DNA of 64,000 nt from WHSW01 sp963740055 (GCA_963740055.1 CAVUCL010000005.1:248001-312000), one strand, 5' to 3'. Shown: positions 52,265-60,952, counted from the first letter of the stretch. Program-made: numbers and translations. Notes: generated from the letters alone by a model not told the origin.

Positions 52265-52270
52265 TACCCT
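52265..52270 (+). promoter_or_regulatory. -10-like TACCCT for proA
   Basis: TACCCT is 9 nt before the proA ATG, in the 40-bp gap after proB. Confidence 0.4.
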
Positions 52271-52279
52271 TCTCAGACG

Positions 52280-53547
52280 ATGGCGATTGCGGCCAAGACC
52301 GTCACCGAGGCATGCGAGAGCGCCCAGCGCGCCTCGCGCGCGCTCGCGACCGCGAGCACCGAGGCCAAGGACGGCGTGCTCCAGCGGCTCGCCGAGCTGC
52401 TCGAGGAGCGTGCGGCGGAGGTGCTCGAGGCGAACGCCGCCGACCTCGCCGACGAGCGCGCCTCCGGGCTCAGCGATGCGCTCCGCGACCGGCTCGCGCT
52501 GACGCGAGGCGAGGATCGCCGAGATGGCGGCCGGCGTGCGCGAGATCGCGGCGTTGCCCGACCCCGTCGGCGAGGAGCTCGAGCGCCGGACCCTCGACAG
52601 CGGTCTCGACCTGCGCAAGGTGCGGGTCCCGCTCGGGGTCGTCGCCGTGATCTACGAGGCGCGCCCGAACGTGACCGTCGACTGCGCCGCGCTCTGCCTC
52701 AAGAGCGGCAACGCGATCGTGCTGCGCGGCTCGAGCTACGCCGAGCGCTCGAACGCCGCGCTGGCCGCGCTCGTCGCCGAGGCGGTGGCCGAGGCCGGCC
52801 TGCCGGAGGGCGCGGTCGAGCTGCTCGCCGGCGACCGCTCCGAGCTCGAGCAGCTGGCGACCGCCGAGGGCCTGGTCGAGCTCGTGATCCCGCGCGGCGG
52901 AGAGGGTCTGAAGCAGGCGCTGAAGAGCGTCGCCACCGTCCCGGTGCTCTACGCCGCGGGCGGCAACTGCCACGTCTACGTGCACGCCGACGCCGATCTC
53001 GAGATGGCGCGGCGGATCGCCTACAACGCCAAGGTCGACCGCCCCGGGCGTCTGCAACGCGGCCGAGACGCTGCTCGTGCATGCCGACGCCGCCGCCGAG
53101 TTCCTGCCCCCGATGCTCGCCGAGCTCACCGGCGCGGGGGTCGAGCTGGTCGGCGACGGGCGCGCGCGATCGGTCGCGGGCGCGACCGCGGTCGGCGAGG
53201 CGACCGACGCCGACTGGGACACCGAGTACCACGGGCTGAAGATCGCGGTCGGGGTCGTCGACTCGCTCGCGGAGGCGATCGAGCACGTGAACGCGCACAC
53301 GCACCGGCCACACCGAGGCGATCGTCACCGGCTCCGGCGACGATCGCGGCGGAGTTCACCGAGGGGGTCGACGCCGCGGTCGTGTTCGTGAACGCGTCGA
53401 CGCGGTTCACCGACGGCTTCGTCTTCGGAATGGGCGCCGAGATCGGCAACTCGACCCAGAAGCTGCACGCGCGCGGCCCGATCGGCCTGCGCGAGCTGAC
53501 GACGACGCAAGTACGTCGTCTACGGCGACGGCCAGGTGCGGGGTTAG
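52280..53547 (+). CDS. proA: Gamma-glutamyl phosphate reductase, five frame breaks
   Basis: Second enzyme of proline synthesis, aldehyde-dehydrogenase fold. Conserved blocks across frames: PLGVVAVIYEARPNVTVD, LKSGNAIVLRGSS, RPGVCNAAETLLVH with the catalytic cysteine, GHTEAIVTG, FVNASTRFTDG and the ending LRELTTTKYVVYGDGQVRG. Five extra single bases (near 52505, 53047, 53302, 53342 and 53508) must be removed. At 53508 the position is fixed by the conserved TTTKY: only the C can be extra. Confidence 0.92.
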
Positions 53548-53550
53548 ACG

Positions 53551-54164
53551 ATCGGCGCGCTCGGCGTCCTCGGAGGGGCCTTCAACCCGCCGCACATCGG
53601 CCACCTCGTGCTCGCTCAGGAGGCGGCCTTCGAGCTCGGCCTCGACCGGGTCCTGCTCGTCCCCTACGGCGAGGCGCCGCACAGCCGGGTCGAGCCCGAG
53701 CCCGGGGCGGAGGTGCGGCTGGAGATGACCCGGCTGGCGGTCGCCGGCGACGAGCTGCTCGAGGTCGATGAGCTCGAGGTCCGCCGTGCAGGCCCGTCGT
53801 ACACGCTTTCGTACATTGGAGCTCTTGAGGGAGCAGCGCCCCGACGACGAGCTCACCTTGCTGATGGGAGCCGACGTCGCCGCCGGGCTCGGCGAGTGGC
53901 GCGAGCCGGAGCGGGTGCTGGAGCTGGCGCGGATCGGGATCGCGGCGCGCGCCGGGACCGGGTTCGACGCAGGCGGAGGCCGAGGTCGACCGGCTCGGCG
54001 GCGGCGAGCGGGCGGTGCGGGTGCGGATGCCGGCGATCGGGATTTCGTCGACCCTGGTCCGGGAGCGGATCGCGGCCGGGATGCCGATCCGCTACCTGGT
54101 CCCCGAGGCGGTCGCGGAGCTGATCGCCGAGCGCGGGCTCTATCGCGAGGCGGTGCCGGCGTGA
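53551..54164 (+). CDS. nadD: Nicotinate-nucleotide adenylyltransferase, start and frame irregular
   Basis: Makes NaAD from NaMN and ATP; essential in most bacteria. The N-terminus LGVLGGAFNPPHIGHL has the GxFxPxHxGH nucleotidyl-transferase motif; GISSTLVRERIAAG is the second conserved block. Two extra bases (near 53806 and 53969) break the frame. The frame has TAG (the proA stop) at 53545 and then ACG ATC GGC, with no ATG/GTG/TTG/CTG before the motif; ATC 53551 (or ACG 53548) is the best start, with GGGG 8 nt upstream. Confidence 0.88.
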
Positions 54165-54583
54165 GCGCGGCGGCGAAGCGCGAGCCAGAGCGCGCGGCGG
54201 CGGTGGCGGAGCCGGGTGTCGAGGCGCCCGACTCGGCCGAGCTCGCGCGGCTGATCGCGGCGATCGTCGACGACAAGAAGGGCGAGGAGATCGTCGCGCT
54301 CGACGTCCGCGAGCTGGTCGGCTACACGGACTACCTGCTGATCGCGACGGCGCGAAACGAGCGCCAGGCGAAGTCGATCCACGACGAGGTCCGCCTGCGG
54401 CTGAAGCGCGACCGCGGTCTGGTCCCGGCGCGCTCCGAGGGGGAGACGGAGGCGCGCTGGGTGCTGCTCGACTACCTCGACTGCGTCGTCCACGTGATGG
54501 TCGGCGAGGTTCGCGACCGCTACCGGCTCGAGCGGCTCTGGGGCGAGGCGTCCCGGCTCGAGCTCGAGGGCGCGGCCGAGTAG
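54161..54583 (+). CDS. rsfS: Ribosomal silencing factor RsfS
   Basis: 140 residues. Core motifs: ARLIAAIVDDKKGEEIVALDVRELVGYTDYLLIATA, RNERQAKSIHDEV and WVLLDYLDCVVHVMVGEVRDRYRLERLWG. Blocks 30S-50S joining under starvation by binding L14. The start GTG overlaps the nadD stop (GTGA), so both are coupled as in most bacteria. Confidence 0.94.
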   Translation: MSAAAKREPERAAAVAEPGVEAPDSAELARLIAAIVDDKKGEEIVALDVRELVGYTDYLLIATARNERQAKSIHDEVRLRLKRDRGLVPARSEGETEARWVLLDYLDCVVHVMVGEVRDRYRLERLWGEASRLELEGAAE

Positions 54584-54622
54584 GCCGGGGCGGAGGCGGG
54601 CGTCTCCGTCCGACGCCCGACC

Positions 54623-54628
54623 TACTTT
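54623..54628 (+). promoter_or_regulatory. -10-like TACTTT before an ATC-start gene
   Basis: TACTTT lies exactly 6 nt before ATC 54635, the predicted leaderless start. The pyrimidine-rich stretch here is AT-richer than its surroundings. Confidence 0.45.
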
Positions 54629-54634
54629 TCTCCT

Positions 54635-55465
54635 ATCGCGACGGGGCGCTTCAAGAGGAGCCTGTTCGGCTACCGGCCGGGCGACGTCGACGCGGCGTTC
54701 GCGGAGCTGGAGGAGAAGCGGGCCGAGTGCAGGGCGGCGCTCGAGCGGCGCGCGGGCGAGCTCGAGCGGGCGAGGGCGCGGATCACCGAGCTCGATCGGA
54801 TCTGCGATCACCTCTCGGATCGGGTGGTCGGGCGCGAGCGCGAGCTCGAGCGGCTGCGCTCCGAGCTCGCGCGGTTGCACGCCGAGAGCGAGGGCAAGCT
54901 CGCCGCGCTGGCGGCGCTCGCCGAGGAGCTGGCCGCGGTGCGCGCTGCCGCGCGCGGACAGGCGACCCGGATCCGGCTGCGCGCCCTGCGCGACGCGGCC
55001 GAGCTCTCGGGCCGGATCACGGAGCTGACCCAGCGGCCCGCGGAGTCGCGCGAGCGGCTGCTCGACGGACTTCAGGAGGCGATCGCGCGGATCGGCGCCG
55101 CAGACGACCTGGCGACGCTCGCCGAAGAGGCCGACCGCCACGACGGCGCGGGGCCTGCCGAGCCGGGTGAGCAGGCGGAGGGTCGCCCGGGGCAGGCGGA
55201 GATGTTCGCCGGCATGGTCGAGGTCGAGGTCGGGCCGCTGGCGGACTTCTCGCAGCTGGTCGGATTCGAGGACGCGGCCGGCGCGATCGGCGCGACGTCG
55301 GAGATCTCGGTGACCCGGTTCGCCCAGGGGCGGGCGACGCTGGAGATGAAGCTGGCGGAGCCGGTCGAGCTCCTGCGCGAGCTCGAGCAGCGGATGCCGT
55401 TCGAGTTCCGGGTGCGCGACCAGCGCGCCGATCGGCTCGTGCTCGACGTCGAGACTGCGGCCTAG
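54635..55465 (+). CDS. DivIVA-domain-like coiled-coil protein
   Basis: About 276 residues. The N-terminus FKRSLFGYRPGDVDAAFAELEE matches the membrane-binding DivIVA-type start (GY..GDVD). A long coiled coil (about 20-100) follows, then a C-terminal folded domain (MVEVEVGPLADFSQLVGFEDA ... RVRDQRADRLVLDVE). No ATG/GTG/TTG precedes the DivIVA motif; the first GTG is at 54824, deep inside. ATC 54635 is proposed because a -10-like hexamer lies 6 nt upstream. Possibly a polar-growth or septum protein. Confidence 0.65.
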   Translation: MATGRFKRSLFGYRPGDVDAAFAELEEKRAECRAALERRAGELERARARITELDRICDHLSDRVVGRERELERLRSELARLHAESEGKLAALAALAEELAAVRAAARGQATRIRLRALRDAAELSGRITELTQRPAESRERLLDGLQEAIARIGAADDLATLAEEADRHDGAGPAEPGEQAEGRPGQAEMFAGMVEVEVGPLADFSQLVGFEDAAGAIGATSEISVTRFAQGRATLEMKLAEPVELLRELEQRMPFEFRVRDQRADRLVLDVETAA

Positions 55466-55500
55466 CCGCGATCGCCGGCGACTGGCGCGCCGGCACGGGG

Positions 55501-56433
55501 GTGCGGGCTACGATCGCGGGCGTGGCGCGGCGTGCTTTCGCGGGGGGGCTGGCCGGGGTTGCGGCTGCTGTGATCGCGGCGGCGGCGGCGTTCGTCGCCC
55601 CGGCGCCGGCGCAGGCGCCCGGGGTGCCGTGGAGCGACTATCTGCCGGCGCTGCCGAGCCCGCCGCAGTCGCATCCGAACCGGGTCGCGCACTGCCGGCG
55701 CGCGAATTTGCGTTGCGTGCGGGTGCAGATCAGGCGGATGCGCAAGCTGCGCGCGCAGCTGGGTTGCGATCACCGCGCGGTCTTCGCGACCACGTACCTG
55801 GAGCTGACGAAGGAGCTTCGCGACGCGCTGATCGAGGATCCGAAGATGCTGCGCTGGCCGCGCTTCTTCTTCCGCGAGGATGCGCTGTTCGCGAACGTGT
55901 ACTTCCGCTCCGTCCGCGGCTGGCAGCGCGAGGGAGAGGCGCCGGAGGCGTGGCGGATCGCGTTCGAGACGGCGGCGTCGGGCGAGGTCACGGGGGCGCA
56001 GGACATGCTGCTCGGGATCAACGCGCACGTGCAGAACGACATGCCGTTCGTGCTCGCCCGGCTCGGCCTGCGCGATCGGAAGGGGCGGGCGCGAAAGCCC
56101 GACCACGACCTCACCAACGAGGTGCTGAGCGCGGCCTACGAGCGCGTCGTGAGCGAGGTCGGGCGCCGCTACGACCCGGGCATGTCGACCACCAACCCGC
56201 CCGGGGTGCCGGCCGACGACGTCGCCGGGCTCGAGATCGTCCGCGAGTGGCGCGAGCGGGTCTGGCGCAACGCGGAGCGGCTCGTGAACGCGGACTCGGA
56301 CGCCGAGCGCGAGCGGGTCGCGCAGGAGATCGAGGACTACGCAGCCGGCTGGGCGCAGGGGATCGCGGCCGCGCCGCGCCCGGGCTACCGCGCCACCCGC
56401 GACGCCTACTGCGCCGAGCAGCTCGGCGGCTGA
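55501..56433 (+). CDS. Secreted DUF5995-like protein
   Basis: 310 residues with a signal peptide (about 12-40, APAQA). The mature protein is helical with the blocks RVQIRRMRKLRAQLGCDHRAVFATTYLELT, FFREDALFANVYF, and LGINAHVQNDMPFVLA, the latter being characteristic of DUF5995. It contains several cysteines that could pair outside the cell. The role is unknown. Begins with GTG 55501. Confidence 0.7.
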   Translation: MRATIAGVARRAFAGGLAGVAAAVIAAAAAFVAPAPAQAPGVPWSDYLPALPSPPQSHPNRVAHCRRANLRCVRVQIRRMRKLRAQLGCDHRAVFATTYLELTKELRDALIEDPKMLRWPRFFFREDALFANVYFRSVRGWQREGEAPEAWRIAFETAASGEVTGAQDMLLGINAHVQNDMPFVLARLGLRDRKGRARKPDHDLTNEVLSAAYERVVSEVGRRYDPGMSTTNPPGVPADDVAGLEIVREWRERVWRNAERLVNADSDAERERVAQEIEDYAAGWAQGIAAAPRPGYRATRDAYCAEQLGG

Positions 56434-56460
56434 TCGCCCAGGTTCCGTCCGCGTCGAATG

Positions 56461-56474
56461 CGAACATGTGTTCG
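56461..56474 (+). promoter_or_regulatory. LexA/SOS box overlapping the nuclease start
   Basis: CGAAC-ATGT-GTTCG is a perfect dyad matching the Gram-positive/actinobacterial LexA box CGAAC-N4-GTTCG. It spans the GTG at 56468, so bound LexA would block transcription or elongation at the start codon. Confidence 0.75.
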
Positions 56475-57163
56475 TGTCCGACCACGACCCGAACCTGAAG
56501 GGCAACGTCGCCGAGCTGAAGATCGCGGCGGAGGCGACGAGGCTCGGGGTCGACGTTCTGCGCCCGATGACGGAGCACTGCCGCTACGACCTCGTGTTCG
56601 AGGTCGACGGGAGGCTGCACCGGATCCAATGCAAGTGGGGACGCCTGCGCGGCGCCCTGGTCAAGACCAAACTCGCGTCCAATCGCCTGACCCCGAGCGG
56701 GTATGTCCGCGGCACCTACAGCCTCGACGAGATCGACGCTGTGGCCGTTTACTGTGGCGAGCTTGATCGCTGCTACCTGTTACCTATCGGACTGATTGCG
56801 GGTAGGAACGAGATCTGGCTCAGGCTCACCCCGCCCAGAAACGGGCAGCGGGCATGTCTAAACTGGGCGTCCGATTACGAGCTCGCTGGGGCTATAGCTC
56901 AGCTGGGAGAGCGTTCGGCTGGCAGCCGAAAGGTCGTGGGTTCGAGTCCCACTAGCTCCACTGCAGCACCGGCAGAGGTCGCCGCGAACGAGTACCGCGA
57001 CCATCTCGGCTGGTACATGGAGCGCGCCGCCGCTGGCGAGTCGTTCCTTGTCACCCGCCACGGCAGGCCCTACGCTCGGCTGACGCCGGCGCACGACCAA
57101 CTCGAGCTCCCCGAGCCCGCCGAGGTCGTCTCGATCACGACCGCAAAGGAGCGCCCCGGATGA
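56468..57163 (+). CDS. PD-(D/E)XK endonuclease (I-SspI-like) frame open through tRNA-Ala
   Basis: Residues 1-140 match the group-I-intron-associated PD-(D/E)XK nuclease family: LKGNVAELKIAAEATRLGVDVLRP (with the first Glu), RYDLVFEVDGRLHRIQCKWGRL (catalytic D...QxK), then GYVRGTYSLDEIDAVAVYCGELDRCYLLPIG. Instead of stopping, the frame runs through the whole tRNA-Ala (giving the familiar spurious IAQLGER...GSSPTSST string) into a Phd-like segment and ends at 57163. A LexA box overlaps the GTG start. Possible roles: homing endonuclease, toxin, or repair nuclease. The functional 3' end of the protein is unknown. Confidence 0.65.
   Translation: MFVSDHDPNLKGNVAELKIAAEATRLGVDVLRPMTEHCRYDLVFEVDGRLHRIQCKWGRLRGALVKTKLASNRLTPSGYVRGTYSLDEIDAVAVYCGELDRCYLLPIGLIAGRNEIWLRLTPPRNGQRACLNWASDYELAGAIAQLGERSAGSRKVVGSSPTSSTAAPAEVAANEYRDHLGWYMERAAAGESFLVTRHGRPYARLTPAHDQLELPEPAEVVSITTAKERPG
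56888..56960 (+). tRNA. tRNA-Ala (GGC anticodon)
   Basis: Acceptor GGGGCTA/TAGCTCC with the G3-U70 alanine identity pair, D-arm GCTC/GAGC, anticodon stem TTCGG/CCGAA with loop CTGGCAG (anticodon GGC), T-arm GTGGG-TTCGAGT-CCCAC, discriminator A, no encoded CCA. It lies inside the nuclease/antitoxin reading frame. Confidence 0.95.
56936..57163 (+). CDS. Phd/YefM-like antitoxin segment starting inside the tRNA
   Basis: VAANEYRDHLGWYMERAAAGESFLVTRHGRPYARLTP is the prevent-host-death antitoxin core (DNA-binding N-terminal domain), followed by a short toxin-binding-like tail. No ATG/GTG/TTG lies between the tRNA and the core; the nearest in-frame starts are GTG 56936, in the tRNA T-arm, and ATG 57017, which would cut the core. 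The stop overlaps the start of the next gene (ATGA). No conventional Doc/YoeB toxin is adjacent; the nuclease upstream is the obvious candidate partner. Confidence 0.55.
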   Translation: MGSSPTSSTAAPAEVAANEYRDHLGWYMERAAAGESFLVTRHGRPYARLTPAHDQLELPEPAEVVSITTAKERPG

Positions 57164-57609
57164 TCCCCGCCCGTCTCTCCGTCGTCACGATCGGCGCCCG
57201 CGACCCCGCCGCGCTCGCCGCTTTCTACGAGCGCCTCGGCTGGAAGCGCGAGTTCTCCGACGACGACTTCGCCATCTTCCTGCTCGGCGGCGCGAAGCTC
57301 TGCATCTACCGGCTCGAGCTGCTCGCCGCCGAGGCGGGTCGCGAGCCCCCCGCCGATCCCGACGCCTTTCGCGGCGTCAGCCTCAGCGTCAACGTCGCCG
57401 AGCGCGAGCAGGTCGACACCGCGCTCGAGGCCGCGCGCGACGCCGGCGCCACCGTCGCCGCCGAGCCGGTCGACCGCGAGTGGGGCGGGCGCAGCGCCTA
57501 CTTCGCCGACCCCGAAGGCAACGCCTGGGAGATCGCCTGGGTGCCCGGGTCCGCCTTCGACGAGCGCGACGGCCTGATCTGGCACACCGAGATCGAGTCG
57601 GCCGACTGA
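57160..57609 (+). CDS. Glyoxalase/VOC-family protein
   Basis: 149 residues, one VOC fold: RLSVVTIGARDPAALAAFYERLGW, FAIFLLGGAKLCIY, SLSVNVAEREQVDTALEAARDAGA, and SAYFADPEGNAWEIAW with the C-terminal metal Glu. Likely a dioxygenase- or lyase-like or binding protein. Its ATG overlaps the antitoxin stop (ATGA), so it is translated from the same message. Confidence 0.8.
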   Translation: MIPARLSVVTIGARDPAALAAFYERLGWKREFSDDDFAIFLLGGAKLCIYRLELLAAEAGREPPADPDAFRGVSLSVNVAEREQVDTALEAARDAGATVAAEPVDREWGGRSAYFADPEGNAWEIAWVPGSAFDERDGLIWHTEIESAD

Positions 57610-57644
57610 ACCGCCCAACCGGCGCGCCGCCGCACGCGCCGCTC

Positions 57645-57650
57645 TACCCT
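57645..57650 (+). promoter_or_regulatory. -10-like TACCCT for the S15 hydrolase gene
   Basis: TACCCT is 9 nt before the GTG at 57660; no Shine-Dalgarno. Confidence 0.4.
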
Positions 57651-57659
57651 CGAGCCGGG

Positions 57660-60241
57660 GTGGAGAACGTGCGAGGCAGAGCAGGGCGCGCGCTCGCGGC
57701 AGCCGCGGGCGCACTCGCCGCGCTCGCGATCGCCGCGCCCGCCGAGGCGGCGATCAACGGCATCCCCTCCAGCCACGACGCATCCGGCACCGACATCGCC
57801 TGCACCGCGCAGACCGGCGCCAACGCCGGCGAGCGCCACTGCTCGGGCATCTTCACCACCTTCGACGGCGCCCCGATCGACATCAACGTCGGCTTCCCGC
57901 CCGCGCCCGCCACCGGACCCGACGGCGACTTCCCGATCGTCGGCATCTTCCACGGCTGGGGCGGATCGAAGGAATCGCTGACCGGCAACGGGCTCCAGCA
58001 GTGGCTCGACGACGGCTACGCCGTGTTCAGCATGAGCGACCGCGGCTGGGGCCTCTCCTGCGGCGCCACCGACCCAAAGCGCCCCACTCCCGCCTGCGCC
58101 GCCGGTTACAACCACCTGATGGACACCCGCTACGAGGTCCGCGACGCCCAGGAGCTGTTCGAGGCGCTCGCCGACCGCGACGCGACCGGCGCCACCGCCG
58201 CCGGCGAGGGCCTGATCGACCCGCAGGCGATCGCCGCCACCGGCGGCTCCTACGGCGGCGGCCTCTCGATGGCGCTCGGCGCGCTCCGCGACCGCAAGAT
58301 GGTCGGCGGCGAGAGCGCCGAACCGATCGACGGCACCCTCGTCGCCTGGGTCAGCGACGGCGGCAAGGCGATGGAGATCGCCGCCGTCCAGCCCGACATC
58401 CCCTGGACCGACCTCGCCTACTCGCTGCAGCCCAACGGCGCCACCCTCGACTACGTCGCCGACGCCCCCTACCTGGGACCGAACGGCGACAAGCGCATCG
58501 GCGTGCTCAAGCAGTCCTTCGTCGCCGGCCTCTTCGGCACCGGCCTCGCGCTCAGCAACTAGCTCCGCCAGCGACCCAGACGCCGACGCTGCCCGCCTGG
58601 TACGCGCTCGATCAACGGCGGCGAGCCCTACGACTCGAACCCCGAGGCCGCCGACATCATCGACGAGCTCACCCGCCACCACTCCTCCTACTACATCGAC
58701 GACTCGACCGTCCCGGCGCCGATGCTGATCTCCAACGGCTGGACCGACGACCTGTTCCCGCCCGACGAGGCGATCCGCTTCTACAACCGCACCCGCACCA
58801 CCCACCCGTGCACGCGGATCGTCGGGCTGATCTTCACCGACCACGGCCACCAGCGCGGCCAGAACAAGACGCCCGACGCCACCTTCCGCAACGCCGCCCG
58901 CCACGCCTGGTTCGACCACTACGTCAAGGGCGAGGGCGCCGAGCCCGCCGGCGGCGTCCAGACCCTGACCCAGACCTGCGGCGAGACCACCCCCTCGGGC
59001 GGCGCCACCGGCCCCTTCGACGACCCCGGCACCGACGCCCCGCACTCGGCCGCCGACTGGGCATCGCTCGCCCCGGGCGAGATCCGGCTCGACGACCCCG
59101 ACCTGCAGCCGATCGCTCCCTCCGGCGGCTCCCCGGACGCCGCGCAGGCGTTCGACCCGATCGCCGGCGGCGGCGCCTGCGCGACGGCGAGCGCCACCGA
59201 CAGCCCCTCGACCGCCAACTACCGCCTCGAGCCGGCGCCCGCGGGCGGCTTCACGCTGATGGGCTCGCCGACGATCGTCGCCGGCTTCTACTCGCCCGGC
59301 CCGAACTCCCAGCTCGCCGCCCGTCTGCTCGACGTCGCCCCCGGCGGCGACGAGACCCTCGTCGCCCGCGGGCTCTGGCGGCCGGAGGTCAACTCTCGAC
59401 CGAGTCCACCCGCCAGCTCTTTCAGCTGCACCCGAACGGCTGGCACTTCGCCGCCGGCCACGTCGCCAAGCTCGAGCTGCTCGCCTCCGACTCGCCCTAC
59501 GGCCGCGCCTCCAACGGCCAGGCCGCGGCCACCGTCTCCAACCTCGAGCTGCGCCTGCCCGTGCTCGAGGCGCCGGGCGCGCTCGGCGGGCTCGTCGACG
59601 AGCCGGCGGGCAAGATCCTGCCGCCCGGCTACGAGCTCGCCGCCGGCTACGAGGCCGGCGCCGACGGCGACGGCGACGGTTTCCCCGACGACTCCGACAA
59701 CTGCCCTGCCGACGCCAACCCCGGACAGGACGACGGCGACGGCGACGGGATCGGCGACGCCTGCGACCCGGTCGACGACGACACCGACGACGACGGCGTC
59801 TCCGACGCCCAGGACAACTGCCCGCAGGACTCGAACCCGCTGCAGACCGACTCCGACTCGGACGGCGCCGGCGACGCCTGCGATCCCGCCACCGGCCCCG
59901 GTCCGCCGCCCTCAGCCGGCTGCGTCGACCTGCCGCCTGAGAAGGGCACCCGCAAGCGCGACGTCCTCCGCGGCGGCGTCGGCGCCGATCACATCCGCGG
60001 CCGCCGCGGCAGCGACCGGATCCGCGGCCGCGCCGGCGACGACTGCCTGTTCGGCAACCGCGGCCGCGACGACCTCTCCGGCGGCGCCGGCTCCGACCTG
60101 CTGCGCGGAGGCGCGGGCGGCGACCGCCTCCTCGCCCGCGGCGGCGCCGACGTCGTCTCCTGCGGCCCCGGCCGCCGCGACCTCGCGATCGTCGACGCCG
60201 GCGATAAGACCCGCGGCTGCGAGCGCGTCCGCCGCATCTGA
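57660..60241 (+). CDS. Secreted S15/CocE-type alpha/beta hydrolase with thrombospondin-3 and RTX calcium repeats
   Basis: About 860 residues. A signal peptide (about 6-30, PAEA) precedes an alpha/beta-hydrolase domain with GGSYGG (nucleophile Ser), DELTRHHSSYYID, ISNGWTDDLFP and TDHGHQRGQ (catalytic Asp/His region), as in X-prolyl dipeptidyl-peptidase-type enzymes, and the C-terminal jelly-roll (LFQLHPNGWHFAAGHVAKLELL). Then come calcium-binding DGDGDG thrombospondin-3 repeats and RTX-like GADHIRGRRGSDRI repeats. Missing single bases near 58561 and 59393 and an extra one near 58610 break the frame. Probably a surface-anchored or secreted peptidase/esterase. Confidence 0.78.
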
Positions 60242-60258
60242 GCCCGCGCCGGCGCCGA

Positions 60259-60264
60259 TAGGGT
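60259..60264 (+). promoter_or_regulatory. -10-like TAGGGT for the MBL hydrolase gene
   Basis: GATAGGGTGGC with TAGGGT 7 nt before the ATG at 60272; the same block precedes the uspA-family gene at 19514. Confidence 0.5.
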
Positions 60265-60271
60265 GGCGGCG

Positions 60272-60940
60272 ATGAGACAGCTCGCCGACGGCGTCTGGCA
60301 GCTCAGCGGCTTCCCGCCGAACGCGATCAACGTCTTCGTGATCGGCGACGTGCTCGTCGACGCCTCGACCCGCTACGCGACCCGGCGCATCCTGCGCCAG
60401 CTCGACGGGCATCCGATCTCCGCGCACGCGCTCACCCACGCCCATCCCGACCACCAGGGCGCCTCGCACGCGGTTTGCGAGCACCTCACGATCCCGTTCT
60501 GGGTCGGCGAGGCCGACGTCGCCGCGGCCGAGAACCCGTCACTGATCGGCGAGCGCCAGCCCAACCACCCGCTGGCGCAGTTCTTCCACAAGACCTGCAC
60601 CGGCCCCGGCCACCCGGTCGACCGCGTCCTGCGCGAGGGCGACGAGGTCGCCGGGTTCACCGTGCTCGACGTCCCCGGCCACTCCGCGGGCCACGTCGCC
60701 TTCTGGCGCGAGTCCGATCGCGTCCTGATCGCCGGCGATGTCGTCAACACCGCCGATCCGCTGCTGCTCATCCCCGGTCTGCGCGAGCCCAAGGACGCGT
60801 TCACGCCCGACCCGGTCGCGAACCGCCGCTCGGCGAAGCGCCTCGGCGAGCTCGAACCGAGCCTCGTCCTCGTCGGGCACGGGCCGCCTTACCGCGACAC
60901 CCGCCGCTTCGTCGAGTTCTGCGCCGGCCTTCCCGGCTGA
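60272..60940 (+). CDS. MBL-fold metal-dependent hydrolase
   Basis: 222 residues: THAHPDHQG is the HxHxDH metal site (about residue 52), VLDVPGHSAGHVAF the third histidine and LIAGDVVN the bridging Asp. The start was set at ATG 60272, with a leaderless -10 upstream. Resembles glyoxalase II- or quorum-quencher-like hydrolases; the substrate is unknown. Convergent with the MarR gene, 12 bp away. Confidence 0.82.
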   Translation: MRQLADGVWQLSGFPPNAINVFVIGDVLVDASTRYATRRILRQLDGHPISAHALTHAHPDHQGASHAVCEHLTIPFWVGEADVAAAENPSLIGERQPNHPLAQFFHKTCTGPGHPVDRVLREGDEVAGFTVLDVPGHSAGHVAFWRESDRVLIAGDVVNTADPLLLIPGLREPKDAFTPDPVANRRSAKRLGELEPSLVLVGHGPPYRDTRRFVEFCAGLPG

Positions 60941-60952
60941 GGAGCTCCCGGA

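Noticed and set aside
56888..56960. Reading the IAQLGER...GSSPTSST stretch as a protein domain
   Set aside because: It is the translation of the tRNA-Ala gene itself, a well-known spurious string in databases; the tRNA cloverleaf is perfect.
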